From positions 5,208,001 through 5,272,000 of the forward strand of contig NZ_CP048833.1 in the NCBI RefSeq assembly GCF_012971725.1: 64,000 nt of DNA, read 5' to 3'. Below the pieces are notes generated by a model. It ran no database searches, was not told the DNA's origin, and was given only the letters and a program-made list of their open reading frames with translations. Shown here in pieces: positions 51,712 through 60,884 of the stretch. The DNA is from Pseudomonas multiresinivorans. GTDB lineage: Bacteria > Pseudomonadota > Gammaproteobacteria > Pseudomonadales > Pseudomonadaceae. Positions within the stretch are counted from its first letter, which is position 1. Each line of letters begins with the position of its first letter. The position numbers were made by a program, and so were the translations under genes.

Positions 51712-51790
51712 GCATCACTCCAGTGGTCGCCCGCGTAAAGGGCGGACCGGGTCTTTATCAACAAGAGCTGAAACGAACAGCTGAAAATGA

Positions 51791-51814
51791 CAGCGCCGGC
51801 AGAAGCCGGCGCTG
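51791..51814 (-). terminator. Terminator after bolA
   Basis: Perfect 10-bp stem CAGCGCCGGC / GCCGGCGCTG with a 4-base loop; on the - strand it is followed by TCATTTTC. Confidence 0.7.
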
Positions 51815-51879
51815 GGTGTCGCATTCTACACGGAGCGGGGCGAACCCCGCATCCGTCAGCCGATCAGTGCAGCAGGCAT

Positions 51880-52188
51880 TCAGTGCAGGTCATGCTTGCT
51901 GCCGCCACGGCAGGTCGGCGAATCCGGCGCCTGCCCCTGCTGTGCCCACTCCTCGGGGGTGTAGGTATGCATGGCAAGGGCGTGGAACTGGCTCATCAGC
52001 TCGCCGAGTGTGGCGTAGACCTTCTGATGCCGCTTCACCGCATTCAGCCCGGCGAACACCGGGCTGACGATCACGGCCTTGTAGTGCGTTTCCTGTCCGC
52101 GGCTGTGCATATGGCTCTCGTCGAGCACCTCGAGGTGTTGCGGTTCGAGGGCCACCAGGGCGGATTGGATTCGGTCACGCATGCTCAT
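51880..52188 (-). CDS. bolA: BolA-family protein
   Basis: A 102-residue BolA protein, a partner of monothiol glutaredoxins in iron-sulfur trafficking with a reported role in morphology. Core elements are MRDRIQSALVALEPQHLEVLDESHMH (helix and strand) and the HYKAVIVSPVFAGLNAVKRHQKVYATL block, followed by the conserved HALAMHTYTPEEW end. The conserved His residues are present. The ATG at 52188 gives the family N-terminus MSMRDRI. The DUF2059 gene lies 52 bases upstream on the same strand, as recalled for PAO1 PA0856-PA0857. Confidence 0.93.
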   Translation of the reverse strand: MSMRDRIQSALVALEPQHLEVLDESHMHSRGQETHYKAVIVSPVFAGLNAVKRHQKVYATLGELMSQFHALAMHTYTPEEWAQQGQAPDSPTCRGGSKHDLH

Positions 52189-52240
52189 GTCGGGTCTCGC
52201 TGGCAATCAGAACGGTTCAGGCTGGCGGAAGTCAGGGCGA

Positions 52241-52753
52241 TCAGGGCTTCTTGGCCGGAGCGGCCGGGGCTTTCACGCCCAGTTCCTTGTCCATGTCGGC
52301 CATCAGCTTGTTCACCGGCTCCACTGCAGTCTGCAGCTTGGCCTGGGTCAGCTGGGCGGATTCGGCGGTCAGGCGCGGCATCTTCTCCAGCACCTTGCGG
52401 CCCAGGGGCGAGGCATAGAAGTCGTTCAGCTGCTTGAGCTCGGACTCGCTGAAGTTGCTGGTGTAGAGCTTGACCAGTTCGGGCTTGAGCTTGTCCCAAC
52501 CCACGGCACGGTCCAGCTCGGCGTTGGCCTTGGCCTGGTAGCGGTCGAGCACGGCCTTCTTGCTGTCCGGCGCCTTGGCCTGGGCGAAGCGCTGGGCGAG
52601 CATCTGCTGGACTTGCGCATAGACCGGCACGGTCAGCTTGTCGGCGTGGACCTGCTTGAGGAACTTCTCCGCCTCGGCGTTGGCGTCAGCCAGTGCCACG
52701 GAACTGAAGCCAACCAGAAGTGCTGCGGTGCAGAGGGAACGAAGAACGGTCAT
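52241..52753 (-). CDS. DUF2059 periplasmic protein
   Basis: A 170-residue secreted protein of unknown function. The signal peptide is MTVLRSLCTAALLVGFSSVALA, cut after ALA near 22. The mature part is helical and charged, with the DUF2059 core LYTSNFSESELKQLNDFYASPLGRKVLEKMP at about 105-135 in register with the family. The C-terminus is Ala/Pro/Lys-rich (KAPAAPAKKP). The ATG at 52753 has a purine-rich GACTG leader only. It is paired with bolA downstream. Confidence 0.88.
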   Translation of the reverse strand: MTVLRSLCTAALLVGFSSVALADANAEAEKFLKQVHADKLTVPVYAQVQQMLAQRFAQAKAPDSKKAVLDRYQAKANAELDRAVGWDKLKPELVKLYTSNFSESELKQLNDFYASPLGRKVLEKMPRLTAESAQLTQAKLQTAVEPVNKLMADMDKELGVKAPAAPAKKP

Positions 52754-52920
52754 GGGGCAGTCCTGTGAGTCTGAAGGGTGTCCGTGTGGGACCCGCCATT
52801 CTGCGCCTAAGTTCGGAATGCGCTCAAGTGAGTGCCAATTGACCGGGAAGTGACCGGCTTCTCTTGTAGGACAGTTCGTGAAACGGCATGCTGCGGCGCG
52901 TTGCCACACGGATGTGACCG

Positions 52921-53934
52921 ATGAACACCCTCAGCCACCCGCCGACTTCCGTCGCCGCACCGCCCCTGTGCGATGCGCGCGGCCGCCTGAACAGCGCGGC
53001 CGTGGGCTGGTCGTCGCGGCCACAGACGCTCTGCCAGCTTTCCGGCAACCCCGGCCGGCGCAAGCGCTGGAACCACTGGTGCATCAACGCGCCGGGCTGG
53101 ATGCTCTCGATCACCATCGCCGACCTCGATTACCTGGGCTACGGCGCCGTGTACTTCCTCGACCTGGAAACCGGACAGTCGGTGCACCGCACCCAGTTCA
53201 GCCCCTTCGGCCTGGGCTGCCACCTGCCGGACATGCCGAACCAGAGCCACCGCTTCGCGCATGGCCAGCTCAGCCTGGGCTTCGACGAGCAGCCGGGCCA
53301 GTTGCGTATCACCGCCTGCGCGCCGAACCTGGGCGGCCAGCCGCTGAACCTCTCTCTGGAGGTGCACCGCCCGGCGCACCTGGAGTCGGTCAACCTGGTG
53401 GTGCCGATGAGCGGCAAGTGCTTCCACGCCTGCAGCCGGCAGATGGGCCTGCCGATCAGCGGCAGCCTCAGCCTCGGCCACAAGACCTACCGCTGCAGCG
53501 AGGGCCAGAGCTTCGCCGCGCTGGATTTCGGCCGGGGCGTCTGGCCCTTCCACACCCGCTGGACCCGCGCCGCCTTCGCCGCACCCGGCGGCATCGCCGG
53601 CAACTTCGGCGCCGGCTGGACGGAAAACAGCCACCTGAGCGAGAACGCCTTGTGGTTCGGCGGCGAACTGCAGGCGCTGGCCGGCCCTGTGGATATCCGC
53701 CAGGTTCCCCACGACCCGCTGTCGCCGTGGCAATTGCGAGATGCCGACGAGCGTGTCGACCTCACCTTCACTCCGCGCAAGCTGCATCGCGCCAGCCCGC
53801 GCCTGGGCCCGCTGTTCGCCGAGACCAGCCAGTGGTTCGGCCGCTTCGATGGCTCCCTGCGCGAAGCCGGCGGCGAACTGGTGCCGGTCAACGGCGCGCT
53901 CGGCTGGATCGGTGCCACTCACGCCCGCTGGTAA
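52921..53934 (+). CDS. DUF2804-family protein
   Basis: A 337-residue protein matching DUF2804 members, whose function is unknown. Typical elements are PLCDARGRLN at the start, RRKRWNHWCINAPGWMLSITIADLDYLGYGAVYFLDLET at about 45-85, the central LDFGRGVWPFHTRWTRAAFA block (about 200-220) and GENALWFGG-like SENALWFGGEL. Aromatic residues are frequent and there is no signal peptide or membrane segment, so a cytoplasmic beta-rich enzyme (possibly carotenoid-cleavage/lipocalin-like) is plausible. ATG at 52921. It is divergent from the DUF2059 gene. Confidence 0.85.
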   Translation: MNTLSHPPTSVAAPPLCDARGRLNSAAVGWSSRPQTLCQLSGNPGRRKRWNHWCINAPGWMLSITIADLDYLGYGAVYFLDLETGQSVHRTQFSPFGLGCHLPDMPNQSHRFAHGQLSLGFDEQPGQLRITACAPNLGGQPLNLSLEVHRPAHLESVNLVVPMSGKCFHACSRQMGLPISGSLSLGHKTYRCSEGQSFAALDFGRGVWPFHTRWTRAAFAAPGGIAGNFGAGWTENSHLSENALWFGGELQALAGPVDIRQVPHDPLSPWQLRDADERVDLTFTPRKLHRASPRLGPLFAETSQWFGRFDGSLREAGGELVPVNGALGWIGATHARW

Positions 53935-54040
53935 CCCGGCGCGTCGTTGAAACCGCTCTATCACGGCCATTGAGCCAGAGTGGAACCCGGAAGCCCCGTG
54001 GCGGCCTAAACTGGCCGAGACCCTTTTCCGGAGAAGCACC

Positions 54041-55435
54041 ATGAGCCGCACCGAAACCGACAGCCTCGGCCCCATCGAAGTCCCCGAAGACGCCTACTGG
54101 GGCGCCCAGACCCAGCGCTCGCTGGAGAACTTCGCCATCGGCGGACAGCGGATGCCCTTGGCCGTGGTGCACGCCCTGGCCCTGATCAAGAAGGCCGCCG
54201 CACGGGTGAACGCGCAGCTCGGCGAGCTGCCGGAGAACATCACCAGCCTGATCGAGGAAGCCGCCGACGAAGTGCTGGCGGGCGAGCACGACGACCAGTT
54301 CCCCCTCGTCGTCTGGCAGACCGGCAGCGGCACCCAGAGCAACATGAACGTCAACGAAGTGATCGCCGGTCGCGCCAACGAGATCGCCGGCAACGGTCGC
54401 GGCGGCAAGAAGCCTGTGCATCCCAATGATCACGTCAACCGTGCGCAGAGCTCCAACGACAGCTTCCCCACCGCCATGCACATCGCCGCCGCCCAGGCGG
54501 TGCAGAACGACCTGCTGCCGGCCATCGCCGAACTCAGCGGCGGCCTCGCCCAGCAGGCCGCGCGCCACGCCAACCTGGTGAAGACCGGGCGCACCCACCT
54601 GATGGACGCCACGCCCGTCACCTTCGGCCAGGAGCTCTCCGCCTTCGTCGCCCAGCTCGACTATGCCGAGCGCGCCCTCCGCGCGGCACTGCCGGCCGTC
54701 TACGAGCTGGCCCAGGGCGGTACCGCCGTCGGCACCGGGCTGAACGCGCCGAAGGAGTTTGCCGAGGCCATCGCCGCCGAACTGGCCGACCTTTCCGGCC
54801 TGCCTTTCGTTTCCGCACCGAACAAGTTCGCCGCCCTCGCCGGCCATGAACCGCTGGTGACCCTGGCCGGGGCCATGAAGACCCTTGCGGTGGCCCTGAT
54901 GAAGATCGCCAACGACCTGCGCCTGCTCGGTTCAGGCCCCCGCGCGGGCTTCGCCGAGGTGAAGCTGCCGGCCAACGAACCGGGCTCCTCGATCATGCCC
55001 GGCAAGGTCAACCCGACCCAGTGCGAGGCCCTGTCGATGCTCGCCTGCCAGGTCTTCGGCAACGATACGGCGATTACTTTCGCCGCCAGCCAGGGCCACC
55101 TGCAGCTCAACGTCTACAAGCCGGTGATCATCCACAACCTGCTCGAATCCACGCGGCTGCTGGCCGACGGCTGCCGAAACTTCAATACCCACTGCATCGC
55201 CGGCATGGAACCGGACGCCGCGAAGATGCGCGAGCACCTCGACCGCGGCCTGATGCTGGTGACCGCGCTCAACCCGCACATCGGCTACGACAAGGCCGCC
55301 GAGATCGCCAAGAAAGCCTATGCCGAAGGCAAGACGCTGCGCGCCGCCGCACTGGAGCTGGGCTACCTGAGCGACGCCGAGTTCGACCAGTGGGTGCGCC
55401 CGGAAACCATGCTGGAGGCCGGGCAGAATGGTTGA
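54041..55435 (+). CDS. fumC: Class II fumarate hydratase FumC
   Basis: An iron-independent fumarase (fumarate + water to malate) of 464 residues. The superfamily signature GSSIMPGKVNP (about 309-319) is intact, as are RAQSSNDSFPTAMHIAA (about 128-144) and the TGRTHLMDATPVTFGQE block with the catalytic His. The start MSRTETDSLGPIEVPEDAYWGAQT is canonical. There is no iron-responsive element obvious upstream, unlike the Fur-controlled fumC1 of P. aeruginosa, so this is probably the second isozyme (fumC2). It overlaps the quinone reductase gene by 8 bases. Confidence 0.95.
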   Translation: MSRTETDSLGPIEVPEDAYWGAQTQRSLENFAIGGQRMPLAVVHALALIKKAAARVNAQLGELPENITSLIEEAADEVLAGEHDDQFPLVVWQTGSGTQSNMNVNEVIAGRANEIAGNGRGGKKPVHPNDHVNRAQSSNDSFPTAMHIAAAQAVQNDLLPAIAELSGGLAQQAARHANLVKTGRTHLMDATPVTFGQELSAFVAQLDYAERALRAALPAVYELAQGGTAVGTGLNAPKEFAEAIAAELADLSGLPFVSAPNKFAALAGHEPLVTLAGAMKTLAVALMKIANDLRLLGSGPRAGFAEVKLPANEPGSSIMPGKVNPTQCEALSMLACQVFGNDTAITFAASQGHLQLNVYKPVIIHNLLESTRLLADGCRNFNTHCIAGMEPDAAKMREHLDRGLMLVTALNPHIGYDKAAEIAKKAYAEGKTLRAAALELGYLSDAEFDQWVRPETMLEAGQNG

Positions 55436-56051
55436 AGCCGTCAAGCATGGCGCCACGCCCCTCGAAGGCGACGGCAAGCGCGTGCTGCTGGTGCTGGGCT
55501 CGCCCAAGCCCGGCGGCTTCTGCCATGCGGTCGCCGAGGCCTACGCCCACGGCGCCCGCACCAAGGGTCATGTGGTGCACATGCTGAAGCTGGGCGAACT
55601 GAACTTCGACCCGGTACTGCGCGGCGGTTATGAACTGGGCCAATCCCTCGAACCGGACGTGCTCGAAGCGCAGCGGCAGATCCACTGGGCGCAACACATC
55701 GCCTTCGTCTACCCGATCTGGTGGGGCGGTCTGCCGGCGCTGCTGCAGGGTTTCTTCGATCGCGTGCTGCAGCCGGGCTTCGCCTTCCGCTATCGCTCGA
55801 TGGAGTCCCGCGAGTTCGAACCCTTGCTGGGCGGGCGCACCGCCGACCTGCTGGTCAGCCATGACCAGACCCACTGGCACTACCGCCTGCGCCAGGGCGC
55901 ACCGGCCCATCGGCAGATGACCCGCTGCATCCTCGCGCCCTGCGGCATTGCCCTGCGCCACCTGGAAGAGTTCAGCCCGGTGCGTGGTTCGGGCGAGGAA
56001 CAACGCCAGGGCTGGCTGCGGCGGGCGGAGCAGCTGGCCACGCAGATCTGA
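55428..56051 (+). CDS. Flavodoxin-fold NAD(P)H dehydrogenase (quinone)
   Basis: A 207-residue FMN enzyme of the MdaB/KefF/NQO-like family. The FMN-binding loop is GSPKPGGFCHAVAEAY (about 24-39), with IHWAQHIAFVYPIWWGGLPALLQGFFDRVL (about 84-113) as the second signature. The first 15 residues are an extra N-terminal tail. It overlaps the end of fumC, so the two are cotranscribed. The role is most likely two-electron quinone reduction, but kinetics are not visible. Confidence 0.88.
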   Translation: MVEAVKHGATPLEGDGKRVLLVLGSPKPGGFCHAVAEAYAHGARTKGHVVHMLKLGELNFDPVLRGGYELGQSLEPDVLEAQRQIHWAQHIAFVYPIWWGGLPALLQGFFDRVLQPGFAFRYRSMESREFEPLLGGRTADLLVSHDQTHWHYRLRQGAPAHRQMTRCILAPCGIALRHLEEFSPVRGSGEEQRQGWLRRAEQLATQI

Positions 56052-56055
56052 ACAA

Positions 56056-56077
56056 GGGGGAGCGCCTGCCCTCCCCC
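56056..56077 (+). terminator. Hairpin after the quinone reductase gene
   Basis: GGGGGAG / CTCCCCC arms with an 8-base loop just after the stop codon, in the gap before aqpZ. Confidence 0.6.
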
Positions 56078-56197
56078 ATCAAATTCATCAGTCTTTTCCT
56101 GGCCTCAAACGGAAGGCACCTACACCCCGTCCTTCATCCGCTTCCCTAGCATGCGCACACCCGAATTCCGGGCTCCTTCTTTGCCTCTGGAGGCAGC

Positions 56198-56881
56198 ATG
56201 CTTCGCAAACTTTCCGCCGAAATGATCGGCACGTTCTGGCTGGTGTTCGGTGGTTGCGGCAGCGCCATCTTCGCCGCCCACGCCATTGGCGTCCTGGGTG
56301 TCGCCCTGGCCTTCGGCCTGACGGTCGTGACCATGGCCTACGCCATCGGCCCGATCTCCGGCTGCCACCTCAACCCCGCAGTCAGCCTCGGGCTGTGGGC
56401 CGGCGGCCGCTTCCGCACTGCGGAGCTGGTCCCGTACATCGTCGCCCAGGTGGTTGGCGGCGTCCTCGCTGGTGCGGCGCTGTACTTCATCGCCAGCGGC
56501 AAACCGGGCTTCGACGCGCTGGCAGGCTTCGCCGCCAACCGCTTCGGCGAAGGCTCGCCGACCGGCTACAGCATGATCTCCGCGCTGGTGACCGAAGTGC
56601 TGCTGACGGCGTTCTTCCTGTTCGTGATCATGGGTGCCACCGACAGCAAGCTGGCCCCGGCGGGCTTTGCGCCGATCGCCATCGGCCTGACGCTGACGCT
56701 GATCCACCTGATCAGTATCCCGATCGATAACACCTCGGTGAACCCGGCTCGCAGCCTGGGCGTGGCAATCTTCGCCGACCCGCTGTTCATGAAGCAGCTG
56801 TGGCTGTTCTGGGTCGGCCCGCTGGTGGGCGGCGTGATCGGTGCGCTGGTCTACCGCGTGGTGCGTCCGGCTTCTGCCTGA
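56198..56881 (+). CDS. aqpZ: Aquaporin Z water channel
   Basis: A 227-residue MIP-family channel with six membrane helices and two NPA half-helices: NPA at 59-61 (HLNPAVSLGLW) and at 181-183 (SVNPARSLGVA). The selectivity-filter arginine follows the second NPA as expected, and the filter His in helix 5 (LIHLISIPI) marks a water channel rather than a glycerol facilitator. The ATG has a clear GGAGG. A strong terminator follows. Confidence 0.95.
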   Translation: MLRKLSAEMIGTFWLVFGGCGSAIFAAHAIGVLGVALAFGLTVVTMAYAIGPISGCHLNPAVSLGLWAGGRFRTAELVPYIVAQVVGGVLAGAALYFIASGKPGFDALAGFAANRFGEGSPTGYSMISALVTEVLLTAFFLFVIMGATDSKLAPAGFAPIAIGLTLTLIHLISIPIDNTSVNPARSLGVAIFADPLFMKQLWLFWVGPLVGGVIGALVYRVVRPASA

Positions 56882-56903
56882 TTCATCCTGCATCGCTGAC
56901 ACG

Positions 56904-56930
56904 AAACGGGCGCCTTATGGCGCCCGTTTT
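56904..56930 (+). terminator. Terminator after aqpZ
   Basis: Perfect 11-bp stem AAACGGGCGCC / GGCGCCCGTTT with loop TTAT and a TTTT end. Confidence 0.9.
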
Positions 56931-56950
56931 CGTTGGCGCTCGGCCTGTCT

Positions 56951-57028
56951 GTAGGAGCGAGCTTGCTCGCGAACCCGCCCTGCTCCGCTGCTGCCGGAAA
57001 ATCCGTTCGCGAGCAAGCTCGCTCCTAC
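56951..57028. repeat. Family A inverted extragenic repeat
   Basis: Two intact arms around about 38 bases between aqpZ and the TonB receptor gene. Confidence 0.9.
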
Positions 57029-57117
57029 AATCGATCACGTGCCAAAGCGGAGGCGCAGTCGGCAGATAAAGCGTTCCGTTCTACCGGGCCAAAAGAGCGA
57101 TCACATGCCGAGTGGGC

Positions 57118-59676
57118 TCAGAAGTACTGGGTAAGGCTGAACTTGGCGTTGCGGCCCTGGCTGTAGACGCTGTCGCCGGCCAGCGCCGGGTGATAGTCGC
57201 GGTTGAACAGGTTGTCCACGGTGAAGTTCAGCTCGGTGTTTTCCAAGCCCAGGCGGCGCGGCTTCCAGCTGGCGAAGACGCGCTGGGTGTCGTAGCTGTC
57301 GTTGACCGTCTGGTCCCAGAAAATGTCGCCGACGCTGGTGCCCATGCCGCCCTTGTACTTGTCGCTGGGCAGACGGTCGGTCTGGCGGACGAACTCGCCC
57401 TGCCAGCCGATCTGCGCATCCCACGCCGGAATCTTGGTGCCCAGGGTGGCGACCCACTTGGCCGGCGGCACATCACGCGCCCACACGTTCGGCCCCCAGG
57501 GGTTGCTGTAGGCGCCGTCGTGCTTGCCGGTCACCCACGAGTACGACAGCCCGCCAAACAGCCAGGGGCTGTCGTAAAAGCTCTCGATCTCGAAGCCCTT
57601 GTAGGTCACGCCCGGCAGGTTGCGGTAGTTGGAGAGCGGCAGGTAGTCACCGCAGCTGCCGGAGATGGTGCCATTGTCGATGGCCTGCTGCTCGCAGCCG
57701 ACGCTGCGGGTGCGGAATATCTCGTCCTTGATCTTGTTCTGGAACAGCGTGGTGCGCACCTGCAGGTTGTCGCCGTTGATGAACAGGTCCGGCAGGTTGA
57801 CCAGCGAGCCGAAGCGCAGCGCATGAATGCGCTCGGGGTCGAGGTCGCGGCTGGTGGCGCTGACCGTGCTGCTGTTCTGCACCTCGTACATCTCGTCGAT
57901 CACCGGCGCGCGCCAGGTGCGGCTGTAGTCGGCGAAGAAGCCCAGGCGCTCGGTGGCCGTCCAGAACAGCGAGAGGCGCGGCGACCAGCCGCTGTAGGTC
58001 TGCGAGCTGTAGTCGTGGCCTTGCGCGGCGTTGTTGTAGATCGGCGCGTCGTTGTCCTTGCCCTGGTTGCGCACATGGTCGAAGCGCAGCGACGGTGTGA
58101 TGGTCACGCTGCCCAGGGTCAGCGCGTCCTGGATGTAGGCGCTGTTGGTGTTCTGTTTGCCGCTGGGCATGAAGGTCGGCTGGAAGTGCCCGTAGTTGTA
58201 GCGCGCGGTGTTGTAGGTGGAGCCGGGGATGTACATGTCGGTGGTGCGGGTGTGCCGGTGGAACTCGGTACCCACGGTGAACGCATGCTGTACCGGGCCG
58301 GTGGCGAACAGGCTGGTGTTGCGCAGCTCCAGCACCTTGTCCTTGTAGTCGGTATCCATCTTGCGGCCACCGGTGGAGACCTGGAAGAAGGCGTCCGGAT
58401 TACGCTCGTCGGTCTGGTCGATGTGCGACTCGGAGTACTGCACCATCAGGTCGATCAGCGGGTTATCGATCGGGTGGTATTCGTACTTGCCGGACCAGGT
58501 GGTGTCGGTGGTGTCGCGGTGCGCCAGCAGGCGCTTGAGCGCCGCTTCGTAGCCGTAACGATCAATGCTCGACTGGGTCGGCGGCGTCGGGTAGGAGGCC
58601 GAGGAAAACGGCGTCCAGCGCGTGCTATGGGAACGGCTGTAGGCCAGGCTGATGTCGTTGTCGAGGTTGGGATGCAGGTTCAGCTTGAACAGCCCGGCAT
58701 CCAGGTCCTGGGCGCTATTGGGCAGGCGGCTGGGGTTGATCGGGTAGTTGTTGTTCGGGTCGGGAATGTTCCCGGCGAGCTTGATGTCGCGGCCATCGCG
58801 GGCGGTAACGTAGGCCAGCGCATCGACCTTGCGGTCCTCGGTGCGGCCATAGACGGCGCCGCTGTAGATCTTCTGCTGGTCGTTGGAGTGGTAGCCGTAC
58901 TTGAGCATGGCGCCGACGTTCTGATCGTCGCGCAACAGGTCCGGCGCGTCCTTGGTTTCCATGTGCACGGTGCCGCCGAAGCCGCCGTTGCCGTTGTAGA
59001 CCGAATGCGGGCCCTTCTCTACTTCGATGCGCTTGATCAGCTCCGGCTCGATGAACACGGTGCCCTGCTGATAGCGCTCGAAGCCGCTCTTGGGCGCGCC
59101 GTCGAGGGTGAAGGGAACGTCCTCGGCATCGCCCAGGCCCCAGATATTCACGGTCTGTCCGCCCGGCTTGGGCGAGCCGCCCATGGTCACGCCCGGCAGG
59201 GTCTGCAGCAGGGTGGGAATGTTGTCGGCCTGGATGCGCTCGATGTCCTTGCGGGTCAGGGTAGAGCGGCCGACGTTGCTGGAGTCCACCGACAGGCCGC
59301 TGCCGACGATGGTCTGCGAATCCAGTTCGATGGCGTTGTCGCTGAACTTGTCGACCTTGCCGGAGCGCCGCACGACAAAGCCGTCGCCCGCCTCCACCAG
59401 TTCCAGCGACGAGCCCTTGAGCAGGTGCTCCAGGGCTTCGCGCATGCTATAGCGGCCGGCTACCGCGGGCGCCTTGAGGCCTTCAAGCTGGGAGGCGTCA
59501 TAGAGCACCTGCACGCCGGCCTGTTGCGACAGGCTGCCGATGGACTCGCTCAGCGCCTGCGCCGGCAGGTCGATCTGCCAATCGGCAGCGCGGCTGTACT
59601 CGGCCATCATCAGGCTGCCGAGCAGCACGGCACAGCCCAGCGGGCGCGCGAACGGGAAGTTGAAACGAGACTGCAT
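57118..59676 (-). CDS. hxuA: TonB-dependent heme-type receptor with signalling domain (HxuA-like)
   Basis: An outer-membrane transporter of 852 residues. Signal peptide to about residue 30; STN signalling domain about 32-110 (DLPAQALSESIGSLSQQAGVQVLYD); plug about 120-265 with TIVGSGLSV near its start and VEKGPHSVYNGNGGFGGTVHMETKDAPD; then the barrel with a C-terminal Phe (SLTQYF). The segment FERYQQGTVFIEPELIKRIEVEKG and the TWRAPVIDEMY motif (FRAP-type) point to heme receptors (HasR/PA1302-HxuA group) rather than siderophores. ATG at 59676 with GGAGGG upstream. The STN domain would signal to the FecR-type protein encoded next door. Confidence 0.85.
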   Translation of the reverse strand: MQSRFNFPFARPLGCAVLLGSLMMAEYSRAADWQIDLPAQALSESIGSLSQQAGVQVLYDASQLEGLKAPAVAGRYSMREALEHLLKGSSLELVEAGDGFVVRRSGKVDKFSDNAIELDSQTIVGSGLSVDSSNVGRSTLTRKDIERIQADNIPTLLQTLPGVTMGGSPKPGGQTVNIWGLGDAEDVPFTLDGAPKSGFERYQQGTVFIEPELIKRIEVEKGPHSVYNGNGGFGGTVHMETKDAPDLLRDDQNVGAMLKYGYHSNDQQKIYSGAVYGRTEDRKVDALAYVTARDGRDIKLAGNIPDPNNNYPINPSRLPNSAQDLDAGLFKLNLHPNLDNDISLAYSRSHSTRWTPFSSASYPTPPTQSSIDRYGYEAALKRLLAHRDTTDTTWSGKYEYHPIDNPLIDLMVQYSESHIDQTDERNPDAFFQVSTGGRKMDTDYKDKVLELRNTSLFATGPVQHAFTVGTEFHRHTRTTDMYIPGSTYNTARYNYGHFQPTFMPSGKQNTNSAYIQDALTLGSVTITPSLRFDHVRNQGKDNDAPIYNNAAQGHDYSSQTYSGWSPRLSLFWTATERLGFFADYSRTWRAPVIDEMYEVQNSSTVSATSRDLDPERIHALRFGSLVNLPDLFINGDNLQVRTTLFQNKIKDEIFRTRSVGCEQQAIDNGTISGSCGDYLPLSNYRNLPGVTYKGFEIESFYDSPWLFGGLSYSWVTGKHDGAYSNPWGPNVWARDVPPAKWVATLGTKIPAWDAQIGWQGEFVRQTDRLPSDKYKGGMGTSVGDIFWDQTVNDSYDTQRVFASWKPRRLGLENTELNFTVDNLFNRDYHPALAGDSVYSQGRNAKFSLTQYF

Positions 59677-59813
59677 GCAAGGCCCTCCCCAGGGACGAAA
59701 AGCGCTGCGCGTTTCGCAGCGAATGACGGGGAAGACCCTCATTCGAGAAAAACCCACACCTGCAAATAAAAATATTTCTCAAGAAAGATTTGCGGCACGT
59801 GTGATCCGGTTGG

Positions 59814-59895
59814 GTAGGAGCGGACTCAGTCCGCGATGTGCAACCGGCCAGCTCAGAGCCGCCGGAAATCGATCGCGGACAAAGTCCGCTCCTAC
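59814..59895. repeat. Family B inverted extragenic repeat
   Basis: Arms GTAGGAGCGGACTCAGTCCG and CGGACAAAGTCCGCTCCTAC, between the receptor and the anti-sigma gene. The gap also holds an AT-rich stretch (59760-59795) with GCAAAT/ATTTGC at its ends, a possible sigma target for the receptor. Confidence 0.88.
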
Positions 59896-59933
59896 GAAAT
59901 AGGCCTGCTCGGAGGAATACCGGCAGGTTGGGA

Positions 59934-60884
59934 TCAGCGCGGCATGATCACTGCGCTGCCATCGGCCCTGCGCTGCACGCGCACGTCGAGCAGTACCGGC
60001 AGGGCCGCGAGGAAGTCGTCCGGGCGGGCCAGGCGCACGTTGCCGGAAATGGGCTTCTGCGCCAGGCGCTCATCGCCCAGGCGGATGGGCGCAGCGCGGT
60101 ACTGCGACAGCTCGTCCACCAGCGCCCCCAGGGGCTGGTTGCGGAAGGCGAGCATGCCGTCGCGCCAGGCGGCGATGGAGGCGACAGGCACGCGATCGAT
60201 CTGCGCCTCCCCTGCCCCGGCGGCAAGCTGGGCGCGATCACCCGCGGTCAGGGTCTGCTCGTCCCGCGCATCGAGTTTTGCCTGCAAGGCCACCTTGCCG
60301 TGGCGTACAGCGACAGTCAGTCCAGCGTCTTCCCGGTGTACATCGAACCCGGTACCGAGGACGCGTACACGGCTGTCACCGGAAGTCACCCGGAAGGGCC
60401 GGCCAACATCGTGGGTGACTTCGAAATAGGCCTCGCCGCGCAGCAATTGCACATCGCGGAACGCATCCGAGAAGTCCACGCGCAACGACGAATCCCCCGC
60501 GAGGAAAACCCGCGTGCCGTCGGGCAACGTCACCTCGCGCTGCTCACCCGCAGCGGTGGTCTGCACCTGTTGCGGATCGGCCAGGCGGCCACCGCTGAAG
60601 TCGTTGGCCAACAGCAACGCCGCGCAGAACACACTGGCAGCCGCGAGCCCGCGCCAGGGCAATGCCGGGCGACGGCCAGGCACGATGCCGGGTCGGCGAA
60701 TATGGTCGAGATCGCTCCACAATTGCTCGATCTCACGGTAGGCGGATTCATGGGCAGGCTCTTCCGCCAGCCAGTCGGCGAAGGCCTGGCGCTCGCGGGC
60801 ATCCCAGGCGCCCGCGCGCTGGCGGCTGAACCACTTGGCGGCGAGTTCGTCGATCACCTGCTGGCGTTCTTCCTGCGGCGTCAT
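59934..60884 (-). CDS. FecR-type anti-sigma factor (HxuR-like)
   Basis: A 316-residue inner-membrane regulator passing the receptor signal to the ECF sigma factor. The cytoplasmic N-terminal domain holds DELAAKWFSRQRAGAWDARERQAFADWLAEEPAHESAY. One membrane helix follows (GLAAASVFCAALLLAN, about 80-95), then the periplasmic FecR domain (VTLPDGTRVFLAGDSSLRVDF, RPFRVTSGDSRVRVLGTGFDV). The C-terminal STN-like end (PISGNVRLARPDDFLAAL) binds the receptor. The ATG at 60884 overlaps the sigma gene by 4 bases. Its gap to the receptor gene contains a family B repeat, so the receptor is probably transcribed separately. Confidence 0.9.
   Translation of the reverse strand: MTPQEERQQVIDELAAKWFSRQRAGAWDARERQAFADWLAEEPAHESAYREIEQLWSDLDHIRRPGIVPGRRPALPWRGLAAASVFCAALLLANDFSGGRLADPQQVQTTAAGEQREVTLPDGTRVFLAGDSSLRVDFSDAFRDVQLLRGEAYFEVTHDVGRPFRVTSGDSRVRVLGTGFDVHREDAGLTVAVRHGKVALQAKLDARDEQTLTAGDRAQLAAGAGEAQIDRVPVASIAAWRDGMLAFRNQPLGALVDELSQYRAAPIRLGDERLAQKPISGNVRLARPDDFLAALPVLLDVRVQRRADGSAVIMPR

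Noticed and set aside
57112..59769. Long + strand frame antisense to the TonB receptor
   Set aside because: It mirrors the receptor gene and has no recognisable domain. The receptor's STN, plug and barrel motifs fix the coding strand.
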